From NCBI GenBank assembly GCA_039809865.1, contig JBDHVW010000008.1:1-64000 (forward strand): DNA of 64,000 bases, read 5' to 3'. Origin of the DNA: QWHO01 sp039809865 (lineage in GTDB: Bacteria; Vulcanimicrobiota; Xenobia; Xenobiales; QWHO01). Under the pieces are notes generated by a model that was not told where the DNA came from, searched no databases, and was given only the letters and a program-made list of their open reading frames with translations. Each line of letters opens with the position of its first letter. The first letter of the stretch is position 1. A program made the position numbers and the translations under genes. Shown piece by piece: positions 17,027 to 25,940 of this stretch.

Positions 17027-19695
17027 CCCCGGATCAGGCGAATCACGGCCGGCAGCAAGATCAGCGAGCACAGCAGGTTGGCCGCCACGGCGGCGGTGAC
17101 GATGAAGCCCAGGCTGCGCACGCCCACGTGATTCGAGAACAGCAGGCTGCCAAAGCCTGACATCGCCATCAGGGCCGAGAAAATGACCGCGGGTCCGGTC
17201 GAGAAGCTGAGCATCGTCTCGGCCCCCTCCTCCCAGGCCCGGGCCACGACCTGCATCCCGAAGCTCGCCCCGATGCCGACCAGCATCGGCAACGCGATGA
17301 AGTTGGCCGGGTTGAACGAGATCTGACAGTAGCGCATCAGCGCCAGCATCCAGAGCAGCGACAGGCTGATCGGCAGCAGCGTCAGGATGGCCGCCCCCGG
17401 CCGCCGGAAGTAGAGCAGCAGCAGCGTGAACACGGCCAGGTAGGTGTACCAGCCGACATGTCGGTACGTGTCGCTGATGACGTAGTTGAAGTGCCACATC
17501 AGCACCGGATCACCGGTGATATTGGGATCGGCCTTCTGCAGATCGCTCACGAACGCTTCCAGGGCCGGTCGGTCCCAGGTGTTGTGCTTGGGCACCACCC
17601 GCAGCATCAGTTTGCCGGTGGTCCCGACGGCCCGCACCTTGAGCTGGGGTGGGATCAGGTCCAGGGTCGGGGGCTGCTCGGTCTGCTCGCGCAGCAGTCC
17701 GAGCGTGCGCTCGAGGTCTTTCTGGGTGGCCTTCTGGAAGATCTCCAGCGACTCTTCGATCTCGCCCGGTCCCATGCTCTCGGCCCGGCGCCCGAGCGTC
17801 TTCCAAACCTCCCGAAACTTTGCCGTCAAGGGTTTGAGCTCTCGGTCTCGAGCCAGTTGCGGCAACAGGGTCTGCAGGTGGGTATCGACCTGGGAGATGG
17901 TCGATTGCAGGTCGGTCAGGCCCTTCTCGCCCTGAATGGGCGCAAAGTCGAGACGGGGAAGCCGCCGGGCCTCCCGCACCAGTTTGTGGACGTAAGGCTG
18001 GCGCTGGCTCAGATTGGGCGGCACCAGCGGCAGCACCGACTCGACGCGCCCCACGGTCGGCAAGCGGGAGAGCTTTTCGCTCATCGCGCGCGCCTGCTCG
18101 AGGTTGTCCACCACCGACACGGCGCACATCACCACCGAGTTGCCGCTGTTGGCCAGGCCAACCTCCATCTTGATCGAGGAGAGCTTGGGATCTTGCATAT
18201 GCAGCAAGTTGTAGTCGAACCCGACCTGGTTGCCGTAGAGCGCGGCTCCAACCGTGAGCAGGCTGAACAGCGTGACGAACGGCAGGGGCCGTCCCAGCAC
18301 CTTACACTCGAGCGCGATGAGGGCCACGGCGCCGGGCGGACGAAAGCGGTGGGTGTGGCAACGGTGCTCGAGCAGCGCCATCCAGGACCAGAGCACGGTG
18401 GAGAGCGCCAGGAAGCAGAGCAGCACACCGCCGCCCGCGATGACTCCCAGCTCGGCAACGGCCTGAAAGTCGGAGAGACGCAAGGTCCAGAAGCCCGCGC
18501 TGGTGACGATGGCGCCCACCCAGGTGACCGCGCCCGTCCGGCGCATGGTCTTCTCCACGGCCTCCAGAGCCGGCACCCCGTTCTCGCGCTCCTCGGCGTA
18601 GCGAGCCAGGATGTGGATGCCGAAGTCGGCGCCCAGGCCCGTCAGCATGCTCAGGAACGTGATCGTGAGAAAGTTGAGGTGGCCGACCGTCAGCGTCGTG
18701 TAGCCGGCCGTCCAGGCCATGCCCACGCCCAGCGAGACCAGCACCATCGCCGGGCGGCCAAGCTCGCGGAAACCGAACACGAAAAGCAGCATGACCAGTC
18801 CCAGCGAGATGAGCGCGCCGTGCATGGCGTCCTCGTTGCAGGTGCGGCGCTCGTCGGTGGCCAGCACGGGGGCGCCCGTCATCGAGATGCGCAGGCCGCG
18901 GTGCTGGGGCTCGAGCTCCTCCATGATGGCGCGCAGGCGGTCCACGGTGGGCGCGGCCGGGCCGTAATTGGCCACCGTGTTGGGCGGCAGCACCACCAGG
19001 TAATGCGCGTCGCCCAGCGTGTTGTAGAGGTAGCGCGAGTCGCTCTTGAGCAGTTGCTCGTAGCGCGGGTCGGCCGGTTTGGGAATGAGCGTCTGGAACG
19101 GGGAGCGGTAGACGAACTGGGCCCGGTCCTTGAAGCAGGCCAGGAGCTGCTCCAGAGTGCCGGTCGCGAGTTGCAGCACCACCTTCACCCGCGATTTGGA
19201 GAGCTGCCCCAGGCCGGCGGGGATCGAGCTCAGGACGCCCTCGAGGCCCTGCTTGCGGCTCAACCCTTCGAGCAGCGGATTGAAGGCAGCCATCGCGTCC
19301 AGCACCGACTTCAGCTCGGGCACGTCCAGATACCAGAGCGCGTGCTTGCGGAACGGCTTGAGGTCGATGGCGATGAAAACTTGCTGGAACAACTCGGGCT
19401 CGGCCCGGAGCCGTTCGGCCAGCGCATCCAGGTAGGCCTCGCGGTCGGCGGGCTGGCCCCCCTTGACGAGCACCATGATGTCGTTGGGGTGGGGAAACTC
19501 CTTGTGCAGCGCCTCGATCTTCTGACGGTAGGGGTCGTTCTTGGGGAAAAGCGAGATCCAGTCGGTTTCGAAATAGAGTCGCGAGTAGGCCAGGTAGAGG
19601 GAGGCGGCCCCCAGACCCAGAGTCAGGATCAGGCTCAATCCGGGTCGCAGGAAACAGAACCGGGCCAGCGCCACGATGAGGCGGACAGGATTCAA
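16981..19695 (-). CDS. MMPL/RND-family transporter (about 904 aa)
   Basis: A resistance-nodulation-division-type lipid or hydrophobic-compound exporter resembling HpnN/MMPL proteins. An N-terminal helix (FLRPGLSLILTLGLGAASLYL) leads into a large periplasmic domain, then five to six helices with the signature GADFGIHILARYAEER. The pattern then repeats: second periplasmic domain, then helices with VGIGASFGMQVVARAWEEG. The frame is open far upstream, but homology and composition start near NPVRLIVALARF, so TTG 19695 is the likely start. It is divergent from the universal stress gene with a 92-nt gap. Possible cargoes are hopanoids or other outer-membrane lipids (inference). Confidence 0.85.
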   Translation of the reverse strand: MNPVRLIVALARFCFLRPGLSLILTLGLGAASLYLAYSRLYFETDWISLFPKNDPYRQKIEALHKEFPHPNDIMVLVKGGQPADREAYLDALAERLRAEPELFQQVFIAIDLKPFRKHALWYLDVPELKSVLDAMAAFNPLLEGLSRKQGLEGVLSSIPAGLGQLSKSRVKVVLQLATGTLEQLLACFKDRAQFVYRSPFQTLIPKPADPRYEQLLKSDSRYLYNTLGDAHYLVVLPPNTVANYGPAAPTVDRLRAIMEELEPQHRGLRISMTGAPVLATDERRTCNEDAMHGALISLGLVMLLFVFGFRELGRPAMVLVSLGVGMAWTAGYTTLTVGHLNFLTITFLSMLTGLGADFGIHILARYAEERENGVPALEAVEKTMRRTGAVTWVGAIVTSAGFWTLRLSDFQAVAELGVIAGGGVLLCFLALSTVLWSWMALLEHRCHTHRFRPPGAVALIALECKVLGRPLPFVTLFSLLTVGAALYGNQVGFDYNLLHMQDPKLSSIKMEVGLANSGNSVVMCAVSVVDNLEQARAMSEKLSRLPTVGRVESVLPLVPPNLSQRQPYVHKLVREARRLPRLDFAPIQGEKGLTDLQSTISQVDTHLQTLLPQLARDRELKPLTAKFREVWKTLGRRAESMGPGEIEESLEIFQKATQKDLERTLGLLREQTEQPPTLDLIPPQLKVRAVGTTGKLMLRVVPKHNTWDRPALEAFVSDLQKADPNITGDPVLMWHFNYVISDTYRHVGWYTYLAVFTLLLLYFRRPGAAILTLLPISLSLLWMLALMRYCQISFNPANFIALPMLVGIGASFGMQVVARAWEEGAETMLSFSTGPAVIFSALMAMSGFGSLLFSNHVGVRSLGFIVTAAVAANLLCSLILLPAVIRLIRGHRRLRATSSVSTGE

Positions 19696-19787
19696 AAGGC
19701 TATGCGCTGCTTTCCCCGGGCATTCTGTGAAAACTATTCCTGCCGGGTGCAGGGAACGCCTCTTCCGCTTAGGAACATCGCTGCACG

Positions 19788-20240
19788 ATGTACAAGAATA
19801 TTCTGCTTCCGTTGGACGGCTCGCCGCTCTCCGAGAAGGCGATCCCTTACGCGGCCGAGATGGCTCGCAAGTTTGGCGCACGCCTGCACCTGCTGCGCTG
19901 CATGATGCTGCCCGAGGCCGCGATGGTCGGCATGGACGTCACGCTGCCCCAGCACTACGCCGACTTTCAGACCGAAGAGAAGAAGCACATCGAGCAGTAC
20001 CTCGAGCGGCAGTCCCAGACCCCCGAGCTCAAAGGGCTGGTGGAGCACGTCCGGGTCCCCTTCGGAGCCCCCGGCGAGGCCATTCTGGAGTATGCCGACG
20101 TGGAGCAGGTCGACCTGATCGTGATGTCGAGCCACGGCCGCAGCGGCTTCTCCCGCTTCGTCTACGGCAGCGTGGCCGAGAAAGTCATGCACCACGCGCA
20201 ATGCCCGATTCTGGTGGTGAAGACCCCGCAGGATAGTTAG
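19788..20240 (+). CDS. Universal stress protein, UspA family (150 aa)
   Basis: A single Usp domain: MYKNILLPLDGSPLSEKAIPYA at the N-terminus, and the ATP-binding loop SSHGRSGFSRFVYGSVAEKV with the G-x2-G-x9-G-S pattern near the C-terminus, followed by CPILVVK. This is the ATP-binding subtype. Length is typical. The gene stands alone between the divergent MMPL transporter and a heptamer repeat. No ribosome-binding site stands out before ATG 19788. Confidence 0.93.
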   Translation: MYKNILLPLDGSPLSEKAIPYAAEMARKFGARLHLLRCMMLPEAAMVGMDVTLPQHYADFQTEEKKHIEQYLERQSQTPELKGLVEHVRVPFGAPGEAILEYADVEQVDLIVMSSHGRSGFSRFVYGSVAEKVMHHAQCPILVVKTPQDS

Positions 20241-20279
20241 GAGTTGGGAGTTGAGAGTTTAGAGTAAGGAGACCTACCG

Positions 20280-20306
20280 TCTCCCATCTCCCATCTCCCA
20301 TCTCCC
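20280..20306. repeat. Heptanucleotide tandem repeat (TCTCCCA, about 4 units)
   Basis: Three complete TCTCCCA units plus a partial one run directly into the stop codon of the minus-strand HEAT/propeller gene. Just before it (20240-20270) is a degenerate 7-mer stretch of GGGAGTT/GAGAGTT type. Such short tandemly repeated heptamers are known from cyanobacteria and other genomes. The unit differs from the TTGGCAG repeat at 40364. Confidence 0.8.
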
Positions 20307-21763
20307 TACAGCAACTCGATATCGTTCTCGCTCGGGGGGCGGTGGTCGTCGAGCTCGATCTGATGGCGATGCTGGTATTCCCACAGCAGGGTGGCGAAAT
20401 GCTCGTCCGGGGTGCGCGGGTCGTCGTAGCGCAGGGGGCGATCGCGACCCTCGCCGGACAGGCGATAGACGTTGACGAAGATGCCGCGCCGCCGCACCGC
20501 CAGCAGCTCGCCCGAGGCGCTCAAGGCGACCCCGTCGGGGTGCCCACCCAGCGCCACCGGGCGCCCGGCGCGCGGCAGCTCCAAGCGCCCCCGGCCCCGA
20601 TCGACGAAGGGCGACTCCGGAGTGGCCTTGCGCATCGCCAGCTCGAACCGGAGCGGACCGGTCCGATGGGGATTCAGCCCGTACAGAGTCAGGCCATGCG
20701 GGTCCCGCACGTAGATTCCGTCGGGCTGGATAAACCCGAATTGAAACGTGCAGCTCTGGGTTCTCGTTACCGAGCCATTCTCGGCCTCCACCACCTCGAA
20801 CCCGCGGCCGATGGCGCCCACCAGCACCTGACGACCGTCCAGCGTGGCCCGCAGGCGGTGGTCGAAGCCGCGCAGGGCCCGTTGCTCCCAGCTCAGCGTC
20901 CCTCCCGGCAGCTCCCAACGGCGCAGCATGCCGTCGCGGTGCAGGGCGATCAGGGCGTGCGGAACCAGCGCGTGGCAATCGCGCCTGACGGGATGCTCGC
21001 CGCCGAGCTTGCGCGGGTCTCGGCCTGGCTCCCAGAGCCAGAGCTGGCCGGGGCGCTCCCAGACCACCAGGCGCTCGCCCGCGAAGGCGCACCAGCGCAC
21101 CTGCTGGCGCCAGCGATGACGAAACGCGCGCTGCGGGCGCGGGTAGTCCAGACGCAAGGGCCGCCCGGGCGCGGCCGCGCGCAACCGGTCCAGCCACGGG
21201 TCGCTCTCTTCGAGGCGCTCGAGCAGCTCCCGGGCCCACCCCGGCGGACAACTCTGCAGGGCCTGCAGGGGCGTCTCCCTTTCCCAGTCGTGACGGCCCG
21301 TCAGGAGGTGGGCCAGCCCGAGCGCGCGCATGCGGGCCAGAATGCGGGTCCGCGCGGCCACCCCGACCCGCCGGTAATGGGGCTCGACCCACTCGGCCTC
21401 GAATTCCTGGCCGGTCAGCAGGCGATACACGGCCACCTCGCCGGGCTCGCTCGAGAGCAGCATGGGCGCAGCGAGCCCGTCACGCCAGGCTCCGTACAGG
21501 AACTCTCGCTCCAGCGATTCCCGCCACAGGGGCGCGTCCAAAAGGTCGGGGATCAGCTCCGGCCAATCGCGCAAGACCTGGGGCTGAATGCTGCCGGTTC
21601 CGCCGCGCAACCACCCCACCGCCTGGTCGCGCACAGAGCGGTCGGTTCGATGGAGAGCGAGGCGACAGAGGCGGTCGACCGACTGGGGATCGCAACGTTG
21701 GACCAGGCGCCGAACCTCATACAGATCGCGATAGCGGCTGACAAAAGCGCGGAGACTCTTCAG
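20306..21763 (-). CDS. HEAT-like plus beta-propeller-like protein, probable CTG start (485 aa)
   Basis: An uncharacterised protein. The C-terminal ~280 residues have strand-rich, Trp/Leu/Asp repeats of a propeller (QLWLWEPGRDPR, GMLRRWELPGG, VALSASGELLAVRRRG). The N-terminal part is helical and HEAT-like. With ATG/GTG/TTG rules the gene would start at GTG 21634, but clearly coding, repeat-like sequence (LVQRCDPQSVDRL, LALHRTDRS) continues upstream in frame to 21763. There a CTG overlaps the STAS stop as CTGA; an in-frame stop lies a little further up and no ATG/GTG/TTG comes between. I therefore propose CTG 21763 with translational coupling. It is the last gene of the peptidase-MFS-CBS-STAS run. 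Function unknown. Confidence 0.7.
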   Translation of the reverse strand: MKSLRAFVSRYRDLYEVRRLVQRCDPQSVDRLCRLALHRTDRSVRDQAVGWLRGGTGSIQPQVLRDWPELIPDLLDAPLWRESLEREFLYGAWRDGLAAPMLLSSEPGEVAVYRLLTGQEFEAEWVEPHYRRVGVAARTRILARMRALGLAHLLTGRHDWERETPLQALQSCPPGWARELLERLEESDPWLDRLRAAAPGRPLRLDYPRPQRAFRHRWRQQVRWCAFAGERLVVWERPGQLWLWEPGRDPRKLGGEHPVRRDCHALVPHALIALHRDGMLRRWELPGGTLSWEQRALRGFDHRLRATLDGRQVLVGAIGRGFEVVEAENGSVTRTQSCTFQFGFIQPDGIYVRDPHGLTLYGLNPHRTGPLRFELAMRKATPESPFVDRGRGRLELPRAGRPVALGGHPDGVALSASGELLAVRRRGIFVNVYRLSGEGRDRPLRYDDPRTPDEHFATLLWEYQHRHQIELDDHRPPSENDIELL

Positions 21764-22068
21764 TCCTCGAGCATCCTCTCGAGCCCCAGGATGCAGAGCA
21801 TCTTACGCACCTGCCCCCGGGCCCCCAGCACCACCATGCGCCGCCCCTCTTTGGTGAGGCGAGCCGCGGCCGTCAGCACGTGGCGGGCGGCCGTGGAGTC
21901 GATGTAGTCCACGCGCGACATGTCCATGGTGATCTGGAGGTGCTCCTCGTCGCAGAGGCGCTCCAGGTGCTGACCCAGGGGTTGGTGCGTGAAATAATCC
22001 AGCTGGCCCTCGATGTCGAGCACCGAGCCCTGGGCCTGGATGCGCAGCTGCCGCTGGGACGGGTTCAA
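21760..22068 (-). CDS. STAS-domain anti-sigma-factor-antagonist-like protein (102 aa)
   Basis: A single STAS domain: an N-terminal beta-hairpin (VLDIEGQLDYFT), then ITMDMSRVDYIDSTAARHVLTAA, where IDST holds the Ser that is phosphorylated in SpoIIAA-like proteins, and RMVVLGARGQVRKML. Partners would be an anti-sigma kinase or a transporter regulator. The TTG start at 22068 lies right after the CBS stop (TAG at 22072-22070). Its own TGA overlaps the CTG start of the following gene. No anti-sigma kinase is in the operon, so the partner is unknown. Confidence 0.85.
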   Translation of the reverse strand: MNPSQRQLRIQAQGSVLDIEGQLDYFTHQPLGQHLERLCDEEHLQITMDMSRVDYIDSTAARHVLTAAARLTKEGRRMVVLGARGQVRKMLCILGLERMLED

Positions 22069-22069
22069 C

Positions 22070-22537
22070 CTAGCGGGCGGCCTTTTCGCGCAGCAGGTTG
22101 GGCACCAGGCGAAGGATATCCGAGGTGGTCACGATGCCGGTGACCTTGCCCTGGTCGGTCACGATGGCGCGGCGAATGCGGGCTCCCAGCATGAGCTCCA
22201 CCAGCTCGAGCACGCTGGTCTGCTCTTTGACCTGGTAGACCGTGGGGGACATGATGTCGCGCACGGTCACCGTGGAGCCGATCTTGTCCAGCTTGAACTC
22301 GTCGCCCAGCTCATCCATCCAGGGAGCGCTGAAGAAGGGAGGCCGCTGATCGGCTTCCTCGCCGTAGGCGTGGGCCGCCAGGTCTTCGAGCGAGACCACC
22401 CCGGCCAGCTTGCCGTCGTCCTCCACCACGGGCGCTCCCGAGATCTGGTGCTCGAGCAGCAGCGTAGCCAGCTCGCCCACCAGCATGAGGGGCGAGGCGG
22501 TGATCACCAACCTCTTCATGATGTCGGCCACCGTCAT
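22070..22537 (-). CDS. Tandem CBS-domain protein (155 aa)
   Basis: Two CBS domains in tandem: VADIMKRLVITASP through VVEDDGKLAGVVSLEDLAAHAY, then VRDIMSPTVYQVKEQTSV through VTDQGKVTGIVTTSDILRLV. Such Bateman modules bind adenine nucleotides and often sense energy state. ATG 22537 overlaps the MFS stop (ATGA) and has GGAGG upstream within the MFS coding end, so translation is coupled. A regulatory role on the MFS transporter or STAS protein is an inference from the operon. Confidence 0.9.
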   Translation of the reverse strand: MTVADIMKRLVITASPLMLVGELATLLLEHQISGAPVVEDDGKLAGVVSLEDLAAHAYGEEADQRPPFFSAPWMDELGDEFKLDKIGSTVTVRDIMSPTVYQVKEQTSVLELVELMLGARIRRAIVTDQGKVTGIVTTSDILRLVPNLLREKAAR

Positions 22538-23880
22538 ATGGCTAAAACCTCCTCCGGATCGCGGTTCTTGGTTTCGATTACCCAGGGCAGGCAGCAAGCA
22601 CCGAGCAGCGGGACGATGCTGACCCACATGAGCACCCTCATTTGCTGCCCCGGCCAATAAAGTCCTACCAGGCCGATCAGGAAGGGCCCCCCCGCAGTGA
22701 TGACACGTCCTATATTGTAACAGAAACCCGAGCCCGTCGCCCGGTAGCGCGTGGGAAAAAGCTCCGGGAGATAATACGTGAACATGCCAAAAACCCCGAA
22801 CACGGTCAATCCGAGCAGGAAGAACGTATCCACCCGCGTGGCCTCATCCAGTGGGAGCCCGAAGGCTGTGAAGATCGAGGCGGACGAGAGGACGAAATAC
22901 AGCCCGAACGTGAACTTGCGCCCGGTGAACTTGGCGAAGGGGATCGTCAGCAGTGTGCCGATCAGCCCCCCGATGTTGAACACCAGCGTGGCCCGCGACT
23001 TCCACTTCTCCTTGGTCACCTGGGCCACTTTTTTCTGCTCCGGAGTGGCACTCGAGGAGACCACCTGGGGACTCGTGCGCGTCAGGTAGTCCTGCGCCAG
23101 GTTGGTCGCGATGACCGGCAGAAACGCGTTGCAGGTCCACCAGCACAGCAGGGCGGTGAGAGCCATCGAAAAGCCACTGAACGTAAGCGGGCGCATCTTC
23201 TTGGTGAAGAGATCCGAGATGGTGACCGGCTTGGCGACCTTCTGGCTTTCCGTGACCCACACTTCAGGCTCTTTGACGAAGTGACGCACGACCATCGCTA
23301 CCATGGCCGGGATCAACCCGCACAGGAACACGATGCGCCAGCTCGTCCGGGGGTCACCGGCCAGCCAGTGGCCGGCGATCTGCACGTTGACGAAGTCGGC
23401 CAGAAAGAGGCCCATCGGAGCGCTGGTGTAGAGCAGGGCACCACACTCCACGCGCCGCTCCTTGGGCACGACCTCGTTGACCAGCGCAGCTCCGGCGGCC
23501 CACTCGCCCCCGATGCCGAGACTGGCGATCAGGCGACAGAAGGCCAGCACGAAGATGTTGGGCGCGAAGGCGCACAGCGCCGTGCCCACCGAGTAGGTGA
23601 GCATCGTCAGGGAAAGGCATTTGGTGCGGCCGATGCGATCGGCCAACCGTCCGAAGATGATCCCGCCCATGGCCCAGCCGACCAGCAGCAGAGCTGTGAA
23701 GAGACCCGTGAAATAGGTGGTCTGGGCACGCGCCTCATCGGTGCCGATCTGAAGCCCGAGCAGCGTCGGAATGCAGTTGGGGGCTACGAAAGTGAAGAGC
23801 AGACCGTCGAAGATGTCGAACCCCCAGCCGAGCCAGGCGGCGAACATCACGGTCCACTGATAACGATTCAGCCCCAGCAT
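22534..23880 (-). CDS. Major facilitator superfamily transporter (448 aa)
   Basis: A twelve-helix MFS permease. Between helices 2 and 3 is the A motif GRLADRIGRTKCL. The first helix carries FDIFDGLLFTFV, typical of the acid or aromatic-acid/sialate:proton symporters, and helix 5 has GGEWAAGAALVNE. Between helices 6 and 8 there is an unusual insert rich in Lys/Thr/Ser (SATPEQKKVAQVTKEKWKSR). The substrate is probably an organic anion (family inference). It starts 7 nt after the M13 peptidase stop and is overlapped by the CBS gene. Confidence 0.88.
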   Translation of the reverse strand: MLGLNRYQWTVMFAAWLGWGFDIFDGLLFTFVAPNCIPTLLGLQIGTDEARAQTTYFTGLFTALLLVGWAMGGIIFGRLADRIGRTKCLSLTMLTYSVGTALCAFAPNIFVLAFCRLIASLGIGGEWAAGAALVNEVVPKERRVECGALLYTSAPMGLFLADFVNVQIAGHWLAGDPRTSWRIVFLCGLIPAMVAMVVRHFVKEPEVWVTESQKVAKPVTISDLFTKKMRPLTFSGFSMALTALLCWWTCNAFLPVIATNLAQDYLTRTSPQVVSSSATPEQKKVAQVTKEKWKSRATLVFNIGGLIGTLLTIPFAKFTGRKFTFGLYFVLSSASIFTAFGLPLDEATRVDTFFLLGLTVFGVFGMFTYYLPELFPTRYRATGSGFCYNIGRVITAGGPFLIGLVGLYWPGQQMRVLMWVSIVPLLGACCLPWVIETKNRDPEEVLAI

Positions 23881-23887
23881 CGTGCGC

Positions 23888-25879
23888 TCACCAGATCTCC
23901 GTCGGCTTCTCGCGGTGCATCGGGGAGCCCGGCGGGCACTTGAACGCCTCGAAGAACTCGGGCATGTTCGAGAGCGGGCCGTTCACGCGATACCGGGCGT
24001 TGGGATGCGGGTCGGTCTTGACCTGCAGCCGCTGGTATTCGGGGCGCGCGTTCATGGCCCAGATGCGCGCGTAGCTCAGGAAGAAGAGCTGATCGGGCGT
24101 GAAGCCGTCCACTTTGGCCCCGGGCTTGCCCTGCATCTCCTTCTGGAGAGCGCGGTAGGAGAGCTTGAGCCCCCCCATGTCGGCCATCGCCTCGCCGACG
24201 ACCAGCTGCCCGTTGATGAACAGCTTGTCCTCGACCTCGTAGCCGGAATACTCGTCGATGACCGCCTTGGAGCGGGCCTTGAAGTTGACCAGGTCCTCGG
24301 GCGTCCACCAGTTGGACAGGTTGCCCTGGCCGTCGAACTGCGCCCCCTGGTCGTCGAAGCCGTGGGTGATCTCGTGGCCCATCACGGTGCCGATTCCGCC
24401 GTAGTTCATGGCGTCGGGATAGTCCTCGCTGAAGAACGGGGGCTGCAGGATGCCGGCCGGAAACACGATCTCGTTGTTGGACGGGTCATAGTAGGCGTTC
24501 ACGGTGGGCGGGGTCATGTACCACTGGTTCGGGTCCACGGGCTTGCCGATCTTGTCCAGGTCGCGCCAGACCAGGAACTGCCGCGCGCTCAGCATGTTGC
24601 TCGCAAACGGTCCGCGCGTGATCGTGAGCCGCGAGTAATCGATCCACTTGTCGGGATAGCCGATCTTGTATTTGAAGGCGGCCAGCTTGGTCTGGGCCGC
24701 CTTCCGGGTGGCGGGGCTCATCCAGGCCAGCGTCTCGAGATCCTCGCGCAGGGCCGAGCGGAGGTTCTCCACCAGTCGCTGGACCTTGGCTTTGGCCGCG
24801 GGTGAGAACGCCTTCTCCACGTATTTCTGGCCCAGGGCCTCGCCCAGCATCTTGTCGGTGAACGAGACGATGCGCTTCCAGCGGGGCAGCTGCGCTTTCG
24901 TGCCGCTCAGGATCTCGCTGGAGAAATGGTAGTCTTCCTTCTCGATCGGATCGCTCAGGGCGGGCGCCAGATCGTGCAACAACTGCCAGCGCAGGTACGC
25001 CTTCTGGGTCTCGAGCGGAGAAGTGGCCAGGACCTCGTCGAAGCGCTGGAAGAACTCCGGCACCTCCACGTTGACCGAGGTGATCTCCGGGTGGCCCATC
25101 CGCTGGAAGTACGCCTTCCAGTCGAAGTGCGGGGTCAGCTTGGCGAGCCCGGCCAGGTCGGTCGGGTGGTAGACGTTCTCGGGCTCGCGCATCTTGACCT
25201 TGGGATAGGACGCCTCGGCCAGGCTCTTCTCGAGGTCGTAGATGGGGGCGGATTGCGCGGCGTCCCAGTGGGCCAGGGTCAGCATCTGGCTCAGGTGGGC
25301 CCGATACTCGGTGCGCACCTTCTCGTCATCCTCGCGGAAATAGTAATCGCGGTCGGGCATCCCCAGACCGTCCTGCGTGACGCCCCCGATGACCAGGCGG
25401 CTGTTCTTCAGGTCTTGCTGCGAGTAGAAATTGAAGTAGGCGTTGACGCCGTTGCGATGCAGCTCGGCGATGACCGCCTGGGCCTCCTCGGGCGTCTTGA
25501 TCGCGTCAATCTTGTCCAGCAGGGGCTTCAGCGGCGTGAGGCCGGCCTGGTCGATGGCGGCGGTGTCCATGCCGGAGGCATAGAAATCCCCGATCTTCTG
25601 CTCGATCGAACCGGGCGCGCCGGGGTTCTGGGCGGCCTTCTCGAGGATGTCCTTGAGAATGGCCTGATTGCGATCGAGCAGCTCGTTGAACGTGCCCCAG
25701 CGAGCGCGATCGGCCGGGATAGGGTTGGCCTTCATCCAGCCGCCCACGGCATATTGGTAGAAATTCTGGCACGGCGTGACGCTGGTATCCAGGTTCTTGG
25801 TGATGTCGCCTGGCGCGGGCTGAGCCGAGAGAGTGGCCGTCAGGGCAAGGCCGATCAGGAGGTGGCGCATGGAAAACAT
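23888..25879 (-). CDS. M13-family zinc metallopeptidase (neprilysin/PepO-like), secreted, 663 aa
   Basis: An oligopeptidase that cuts short peptides in the periplasm. It has a signal peptide (FSMRHLLIGLALTATLSAQ), then the M13 N-terminal domain (CQNFYQYAVGGWMKANPIP) and the catalytic domain with NAYYDPSNNEIVFPAGIL, the zinc site HEITH at about residue 500 (VMGHEITHGFDDQG) and the downstream GEAMADMGG Glu ligand. The C-terminus has the usual YRVNGPLSNMPEFFEAFKC. Start ATG 25879 has AAGGA 8 nt upstream. With the MFS transporter 7 nt downstream, the pair could release and import peptide-derived compounds (inference). Confidence 0.95.
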   Translation of the reverse strand: MFSMRHLLIGLALTATLSAQPAPGDITKNLDTSVTPCQNFYQYAVGGWMKANPIPADRARWGTFNELLDRNQAILKDILEKAAQNPGAPGSIEQKIGDFYASGMDTAAIDQAGLTPLKPLLDKIDAIKTPEEAQAVIAELHRNGVNAYFNFYSQQDLKNSRLVIGGVTQDGLGMPDRDYYFREDDEKVRTEYRAHLSQMLTLAHWDAAQSAPIYDLEKSLAEASYPKVKMREPENVYHPTDLAGLAKLTPHFDWKAYFQRMGHPEITSVNVEVPEFFQRFDEVLATSPLETQKAYLRWQLLHDLAPALSDPIEKEDYHFSSEILSGTKAQLPRWKRIVSFTDKMLGEALGQKYVEKAFSPAAKAKVQRLVENLRSALREDLETLAWMSPATRKAAQTKLAAFKYKIGYPDKWIDYSRLTITRGPFASNMLSARQFLVWRDLDKIGKPVDPNQWYMTPPTVNAYYDPSNNEIVFPAGILQPPFFSEDYPDAMNYGGIGTVMGHEITHGFDDQGAQFDGQGNLSNWWTPEDLVNFKARSKAVIDEYSGYEVEDKLFINGQLVVGEAMADMGGLKLSYRALQKEMQGKPGAKVDGFTPDQLFFLSYARIWAMNARPEYQRLQVKTDPHPNARYRVNGPLSNMPEFFEAFKCPPGSPMHREKPTEIW

Positions 25880-25940
25880 AGGCAGGATCCTTCATGCCGC
25901 GGGAGCGGGATCCTCCAGGTTGGGCCCGAATGCGCGGCCC

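Noticed and set aside
17458..19905. 815-codon frame opposite the MMPL transporter
   Set aside because: His/Gln/Arg-rich shadow of a membrane protein gene; no recognisable motif.
20240..20306. CRISPR-like array
   Set aside because: Units are 7 nt without spacers; it is a tandem repeat.
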